Shown piece after piece: positions 57,393 through 64,000 of a DNA stretch of 64,000 nucleotides. Source of the stretch: Struthio camelus (Eukaryota; Chordata; Aves; Struthioniformes; Struthionidae). The stretch spans positions 29,199,068-29,263,067 of the forward strand of contig NC_090952.1 of NCBI RefSeq assembly GCF_040807025.1, in the 5' to 3' direction. The notes beneath the pieces were generated by a model, which made no database searches, was not told where the DNA came from, and saw nothing but the letters and a program-made list of their open reading frames with translations. A program made the position numbers and the translations under genes. Within the stretch, counting starts at the first letter, position 1. Each line of letters starts with the position of its first letter.

Positions 57393-57440
<48 letters not shown>
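57391..57440. repeat. (GT)n/(GTGC)n microsatellite
   Basis: About 50 bp of GT dinucleotides passing into GTGC tetranucleotide units, with further imperfect copies up to about 57490. Potential Z-DNA-forming alternating purine-pyrimidine tract. Confidence 0.95.
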
Positions 57441-57441
<1 letters not shown>

Positions 57442-58664
57442 ATGGGGGTGGAGAGCGCACGCATTGGGGTGGAGAGCATGCACATGCGTCTGAGTACCAG
57501 GTATGGCTATGTACACATCATTATTGCTATTAATTATAATATACACTAATCAATGAATCATGGTTCCAAGGGCAGACCTCGCTGACTGAAATCAGAGGCA
57601 TTTCCATCCCCTAACCATACACTTACAAAAATATACACTGCTCAACAGCACAGCTTTTCCTTGGAAGGGAAATACCAAGAAACTCCTCTCATTAAAGAAT
57701 GTGTGCTCTCAGGCCCATGATCATGCTTAGGAGATGCAATTCAAAGGCGATCTGACTTTGGTCCCCTAGCAACTACACGTATAATGTAGGGTAGCAGGAC
57801 AACTTCCTGTGTTTCCAGGAATGTGCATATTATGGGGTTTCGATATCCCAACCCCTGTGGACCTTTGAGACCTCCCAGAGAAGAAATGGGACAACAAGCC
57901 CTGAGGGACCAATCCTTCCCCCCATCCCAAGCAACCCGTTTTAGCCAAACAGAAAGAGGAGCTGGTACCTACCGTGCCTAACCATCCTGGCCCTCTCATG
58001 AGGGTGGGGACTGTGCAGTGCAGGCCAGGCACTCGGGGCACCCGGGGGACAGCAGAGGAGGAGAGCAGTGTGGGGGTGCAGCCCGGGCACACAGCTCGTT
58101 TTTGAAGGGGCTGCTCCTCCTTCAAGAGGAAGCTGCGAATGGGGAAGATAAGGCTGAGGTTAGATAACAGGAAATGTCTGGATGTGAGTGACAACATGTC
58201 CAAGTTGTGAAAGCAGCGCCGCTCTCCATCCTGCTGCCGGGGTGCAGAGCTCACAGGCAGAGCGGAGAGGGAGCTGGGGAGGGCATGGCGGGGGGCACTC
58301 TGCCTTGGCAGCACATATAACCCTGCCACTTAACAGCAGGCCCTGAGGCCGAGGCACAGCTGGGCAGCCATACTCCTTGCACTGATGCCAATAGCCTAGG
58401 GAAGGTCACACGTCGGAGTCTAGGCTACAGTCCAGCAGACCTTCGCTTTTAGACAGGAAAACCGTTTAAGCAGCTGCACTCCCTCGGCTTGCCCTGAAGT
58501 CCAGCCATCGACTGGCTCCCCTGCCCACAGCAAAGCCAGGCCCTGCGCGGTCAGCTGCCAAGGACCAGGGGAGCTGCAGGGTGTGCCAGGAGAGGAGAGC
58601 GGCAGAGTGCCATGGAGGCAGAGTCTGCCAGAGAGGCTTTGTCTCAGGAGACAGGGTCACTCAC
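57441..58664. other. GC-rich intergenic DNA
   Basis: It includes a 187-codon ORF on the - strand (57766-58329) without recognisable similarity. A - strand segment 57973-58132 is bounded by a good acceptor (CTTCCCCATTCGCAG) and a GTAGGT donor, but this is weak evidence for an exon. Confidence 0.4.
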
Positions 58665-58703
58665 CTGCTCTGCCCAGAGGGATTTCTTATTTTATACCTC
58701 TAA
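58665..58703 (-). ncRNA. Possible small noncoding exon on the - strand
   Basis: On the - strand CCTTTTCTTACTCTACTCCT then TACACAG precedes 39 nt ending GCAGAGCAG before GTGAGTGA. Acceptor and donor are near-consensus, but all three frames contain stops. Taken with 57057-57134 it could belong to a spliced noncoding transcript. Confidence 0.22.
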
Positions 58704-61700
58704 CTGTGTAAGGAGTAGAGTAAGAAAAGGTTCTGCTTGGCAAAGGAGAACTGCCTCTCCAGCCCATTCAGATGGTTTTGCTCTGAGAGGTTCCCTGGGG
58801 CCTGTCTCTCTTTTAAACGAACTGATGCAGCTGCAACGTCTCTGCTCCCCAGTACGTACGAGGACAGACAGCCTTCGTTTTCTCAGAACCACAGCACCTG
58901 ATAGGGAAATCAGTCTTGGTGCTCACCCTCTCTGAATCTGCCAGTCCATCTGCATAGCCATCAACATTAACCAAGGATCACTGTCACTGGAGTAGCTTAA
59001 CATTCCCAATGCCTGCATAGAACAGTATAGATCAGTGTTTTGTTTAACATCCTCTAAAATTATAATCAAAGCCAGATCCACTGTTTCTCTCCTGGCCTGC
59101 CTGCAATAATGGGTGCTTTAAGATAGACAACACATCATCGCTTAATGTCATTTTCATCTAACCTGGCTGGAAACAAGATTAGTCAATGCAGCTCTGGAAA
59201 CAGTGGCCAAAAAGTCTGCACTCAGGCCCCGAGCACAACCAGTGCTACAGAAGCCAAATTGATTCGAGCAAAAGCAGGAATTCTAGAAAGAAATTCCTTA
59301 GTGTGGCCAGCATGGTGTACCACATATTTTATAAGGCTAGGCCTCATTAAAAATATGTCAGTCTGGTTGCATTATCTGTAACATCTTTGCCATCAGCTAG
59401 CAGTGCCACTGTGATGAAGATTTTGGGATCATTCTCATGGGATCAGTTTTCTCATTCCCAACACTCAGTTGCTGCCTTTCCTTTCCAGTTTCTACCTCTC
59501 AAGATTTCCTTTTTCCAGCCTCTCCACTGTTATCCCAGCTCTGCAGCCAAACCACATGGAGATTCTGTAGTATTTGCTGCCGGGGCCCTAAATGAGGCCA
59601 GCAGCTTTCAGTTACGTTATCAGCATGCTTGGGTTGCAGCCACATTTTTTATTACGTTCTTGTAGTTCTGTCCAAACCCCTGATCTGGAAAACACTTATG
59701 CATCTGAGTAACTATGCGCACTTTGAACTCCTTGGAGCTGCTCACAAAAGCTGCTCATGAGCCTGCATGCAGACACAAGTGAGGCCCAACGTTCCTGCTA
59801 AAAGCAAAATCTGGCCCTTGTGCCTGAAGGATAGCTAGAAAATGAGGAATACAGTCAGTGTCAAGTTCCTCTTTCATTTGCCTATGTTTTAAAATACATA
59901 ACGAAAGAGGAATGGAAAGGTTTGAGTGATTTGGTTTTGGTTTTAACTGGGGAAAGAAGTAGGTGCGTTTATGCAGTTTGTGCAATTTTTTCTAGGTTTT
60001 TTTTTCTTCACTCTCTCTTTCTCCTACTTGTACTAAAAGGGCTTTGAAACAGGTGAACTTCCAGGTCAAGCTCTACGGAAAGACCAATGGGCAGACATTT
60101 TATTTCCTTTTTTTTTTTTTTTTTTTGTGGAGATGCAGTGCAAAGAAAGTGCTGAAAAGCAAAATGTTTGGTCCCTCTCATTGGAAGATAATTTTAAAAA
60201 ATCATGAGCTGGCCAGAGTGAGAACCCCAAAGCCAATACCACAGCATTTTCTAATTTCTAAAAGCCAGACCTAAACTCAGATCCAACATCCACAGTCCAC
60301 ATCTATCTCTTAAAAGAGATGTTCACAATTATCTTCTCAAACAGAAGCTGTTAACTACACATCTCTCTTAATTTTCTACTAACTGAATTGTAGATCTGAA
60401 TTCTAATCACTCATTTGTGCTACAGTTTCCATCTCAGGTTTGCAATGTTATTGATAAAACACTGTCGGCTTATTTCTGAACTTGCTCTTATGTCATTTCC
60501 ATCTGTGTGACTCCTTGAACTTTACTGGAGTTAGTAGTGATTTGCAACAGTGTGGCTCAGAACAGATTCAGCCCTCAAAGCAAAGACAGAAGCAGGACTT
60601 GATAGATACAGAAAAATGTAAAGACAATTCAAATACTTTCCTTAGGAGAACAAAAGCAGTATCGACACATTCCTCCACAAATTAAACTGCCATGAACAAA
60701 TTGCAATGCACAAGCACATTTGGCTTCATGTTCATGATAAACATCCCCATATTGCTCTAAAGTTAATTGTCACCATGTGGTACATTTCTTATTTAGGAGG
60801 TTAGAGTAGTTAATCAGAATAGTCTCTTTTAGCCACTACATCTTACAATGATTTGTGAACTGTTTCAAATTGGTATGCCCAAACGTAGGCTATTACATTT
60901 GCAAGTAGCCTGGCAAGTAAAAGCAGCCCTCTGGCAAAGATGTGGATCCCTAGCCTCACAACTGTGGACTTCTGCATATCAGTCCTTCGAATTTCATGAG
61001 TTCAAGAGATTGTTACAGGTTTGGTGAGTTTGTCCTGCTCATTTTTGTGTCATCTGGCTGCATCTGACAGCAAGCCTTGTGAATCTGGATCTGAGTCGGG
61101 TTGGAAAATGCTCGTTGGATATTTCATGTTCCCCTTGGGTGGTTGCACAAACTATTATTGACTTTACCTGTCCACGGCAAGAAACAGACCAGTAAAAAAA
61201 TGATAGTAATGAAACTGAATCAATATGAAAAGAAGTAAGACACTTGCACATCCAACAGAAGGGCTTGGACCCTAAGGGCATTTCTGTAAACCTTGCATTA
61301 GAAGCTGAGAGATGCTTCACTGTTAACCTGCACTGAATCCCTTGCTGCCATGTCTACATGGCTAGCACCATCCAATCCAGCTAGCTTAAAGGTTATTCAG
61401 GCATGGCAGCATCAGCTGCAGTCAATGAAGACTTCCTAGTAGACATGCCAGCACAGACCTTTAAACCTGAACCTCATTAGCCTTCACAGTAGGAGATCCA
61501 GTGTCTCTCTCCAGGCAGGACACCCTGCTTTGCACTGCACCTAATTGCTGCAGTCTTACAACCCAATGTTGATATCCAAGGTGGATGTTTCATAGTGAAG
61601 CTGATTTCCTCTACAGTTTGCAGATGTCACCACACTACACTGCTCAGTGCAATAGCCTTGAAATTGCACTCAACATTTCCTAATCAACCTATCTTTTTCA

Positions 61701-64000
61701 GTACATTTGCAGCATACAGCTCTGTGGCCTGCTCTGGGAGGAGAGAAGAGGAAGAAAGGAGGTAGAGAAGCTGAGGGCATTACAGACTGCTAACAAATAT
61801 TGTCTCACAGAGGTTTTTGCATATTGCTTCCAAAAAGCACACATTTTTCTTGGAAAGCAACTTGAGAAAAGGAGCTAAAATGGGTCATGCAGCCCATTTA
61901 GTTAGCACAGAGCACATTCTCTTGAGTTTTGGCTTCGAATACTTGCCCTTTTTACCTGAAATGGAATAAGGCAGGAAGAATTAGCGAGTTTGTATCAAAC
62001 AAAAACAAATATGGGCTCATTCTACATCTATTCGGGAAAAGTTCTGGACTCCCTTGCCCAAGTAGGACAAGGCCAGATGAATGCAATTTGGTCCATTGGT
62101 CAGTGTAATATAAATGATGTCCCCCTCCCTTCCTGCCCCCTTCTCAGGCAGCCTCACAGTGGTAAGAGTCAAGAGATCAGGCTCAAGCAAACAGAGGATG
62201 TTTCTGTTTGTGGTTGATTATGTGCTTGTCGCTTTTATTTTAGACTTCTGGTTAAGAAAAAAAGAGAGAGAGAGAGAAAGACAGACAGACACAAACCAGG
62301 AGGTTCAAACTGTTTTTCAGATGGACAATGACAGATAAGAAAAACCCCATTAACTGTCACAGCCATTGAATGACCTGAAAGACATCCTGTACAGTGAATA
62401 CTATTAATTATAGCAGCATATAATGAATAATAGTAGTATTAATATAGTAATTCTAGAGGGGTAGAAAAATCAGCAGCAGCTACAGGCCGAGTGGGTTCAG
62501 GTAGCTTAGGTCCATTCTTATTCTATATAAATTAGTACATATAGATTTGTATATGACAGGAAAAAGATCTTCTTCTGTTTTCCCTCAATCCATCATCCTT
62601 GTTCAGCAGAGACCAGTTCTCTCTTCATGTGCGCTGAAAAAGAATCACAACCTTGCCTAGAAGGTTTGCCTTAAAATAAGCTCTTATTACAGCTATCTAT
62701 CTCCTTAATTCCAGCACAGTATATATCATTGAAAAATAAAGCCCTTTTTTTCTATCTTTACTCACTCAAAGGACCATGTTTCTCTTGAAGTAATCTTATT
62801 ATATGGCTAGACAAAGAGAGGCGTCTAATGCTGTGTGTGAAAGATTGATAGAATTTATCTCTGAAAGATTAAAGAAATTAGGAGCTATGGAGCTGCATTT
62901 TATTCACCACTGATGTCAGTGCAGTTACTCCATACATATATATCCCTGAGACCAGAATTCAGCCCTGGAATACTAGAAAAACAGCATTGGATAGACATTT
63001 TTTTTTTTTAGTATCAGAAAGTTTTAACGTGTGTTTAAGTCTTCAGAAAGACGGTATTGTGCTGATTTTTTTTTTAAACAGATGATGATGACGGAGAGAG
63101 ATTATGCTTCTGATGCTAATCATTGTCTTTTACTGAACACATTAAGATACTTTTCTCTACATATTACTTTCAGAAACCACATGTTAACCAAGTTTGTCTA
63201 CTGCCACTTTCTGGAGATCTTATCAAATATATATATATCTTGGGTATAAAGCACTGCCAGTTGCTACACAGCACAAGAAAAGGCCTACGTTAAACCCATA
63301 CACTCTCCTTTCTGCGACTACAGTCTTTGAACCACACCAGGCCCTTTCCTGCATGCGAACACATTAGAGGTTTCCAGGTGTACTACGGTTCGTGGAAATC
63401 AAGGATGCACAGCTAACACTTCTGGTCTGGCTTTGTTCGACTGCTCAAAAACACCTGTGTTCCCTGTTGGCTTTGCAGAACCAAGACACACTGTAGCCAG
63501 GTCCAGGCCATCAGAGCGTTGGCTCCACTGATGGGGAGCCCCAGTGCCTGCAAGGCTGAGGTGAATCAGTAAAACCTGTCAAAGACACTCCTCGTGTCCC
63601 TTGCACTTTCAGGGACTCAGGTCAAGCCAGCTGATCAGCACAGATCTCCTCTGTGCACTTTTAGAAGGGGAGAAAGGAGCTTTGTAGAGTGGTGTCCCAA
63701 GGTGGTAGTCTTGAACTGGCCCTCTGCTGTTGCTCAAGGTGCCATTGCTGGCAAAAGCAATTAGGAAAGTCAGGGAAGAAAAATGCATCAGAAGAATGTT
63801 ACTGAGCCACAGATAACTGGAGACTGGGACTGCACTAGGGAGATATTGGCTGCCCTGTTCTTCGGTTCTTCCCTTGGCATCTGCTGTTGGCTAACCTCAG
63901 AGATATGGTGCGGAGTTGGCTGGCCTGGTCTGACCCTGGACAGATGTTCTGCTGTTCTGTTAGGCCTCAGACACAACTGCAGAAACAACATGGAACCCAC
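58704..64000. other. Intergenic DNA to the window end, no recognised gene
   Basis: Unique sequence. Simple repeats: T-run at 60108-60126, (GA)n and (GACA)n at 62262-62292, (AT)n near 63228-63238. ORFs are short with no recognisable domains. Confidence 0.5.

Noticed and set aside
57766-58329. 187-codon - strand ORF
   Set aside because: GC-rich sequence with no recognisable family. A promoter-like TTATATG nearby is not enough.

Overview
The window is nuclear genomic DNA of a sauropsid, most probably a bird. The evidence is the 3' end of an intact heat shock factor 3-type gene, short vertebrate exons in small introns, a CR1 LINE 3' tail with the bird-style ATTCTGTGATTCT terminus, two avian-type solo LTRs and otherwise low repeat content. 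The species cannot be fixed. All protein genes found are on the + strand. The gene order HSF3 - VSIG4 matches the Xq12 neighbourhood of mammals as I know it (chromosome 4 in chicken).

Layout. (1) 1-5826: the last seven coding exons of HSF3 (C-terminal half: linker, HR-C heptad repeat, activation region, stop), followed by 3'UTR and intergenic DNA. (2) 10125-10499 and 13807-14616: two solo retroviral LTRs, both antisense to the genes, each with a target-site duplication. (3) 15977-25650: VSIG4 copy A (CRIg-type complement receptor), nine coding exons, predicted 415 aa. (4) 34082-42866: VSIG4 copy B, a tandem paralogue with seven coding exons, predicted 370 aa. (5) 42867-64000: about 21 kb with no protein gene that I can recognise, holding one CR1 fragment, simple repeats, a hairpin and a weak case for a spliced noncoding transcript on the - strand.

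The main interest is the VSIG4 pair. Both copies have the same architecture (signal exon, V-set exon of 357 nt, C2-set exon of 282 nt, stalk exons, TM exon, 22-nt microexon, tail exon) and the same intron phases. Their V domains are only about 62% identical (73/118 by my count). Yet the C2 exon and its flanks are base-for-base identical over about 556 bp, which points to recent gene conversion or a junction/assembly effect. The cytoplasmic tails have diverged. Copy B carries a sequence that meets the full ITAM consensus (E-x-x-Y-x-x-L-x6-Y-x-x-I), while copy A has near-ITAM tyrosine pairs that fail at the second +3 position. The stalks are built from duplicated small exons, with one dead copy in gene A and one TGA-interrupted copy in gene B. 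The pair therefore looks like two macrophage-type complement receptors sharing a homogenised C2 domain, with different ligand-facing V domains and different signalling tails. That functional reading is inference.
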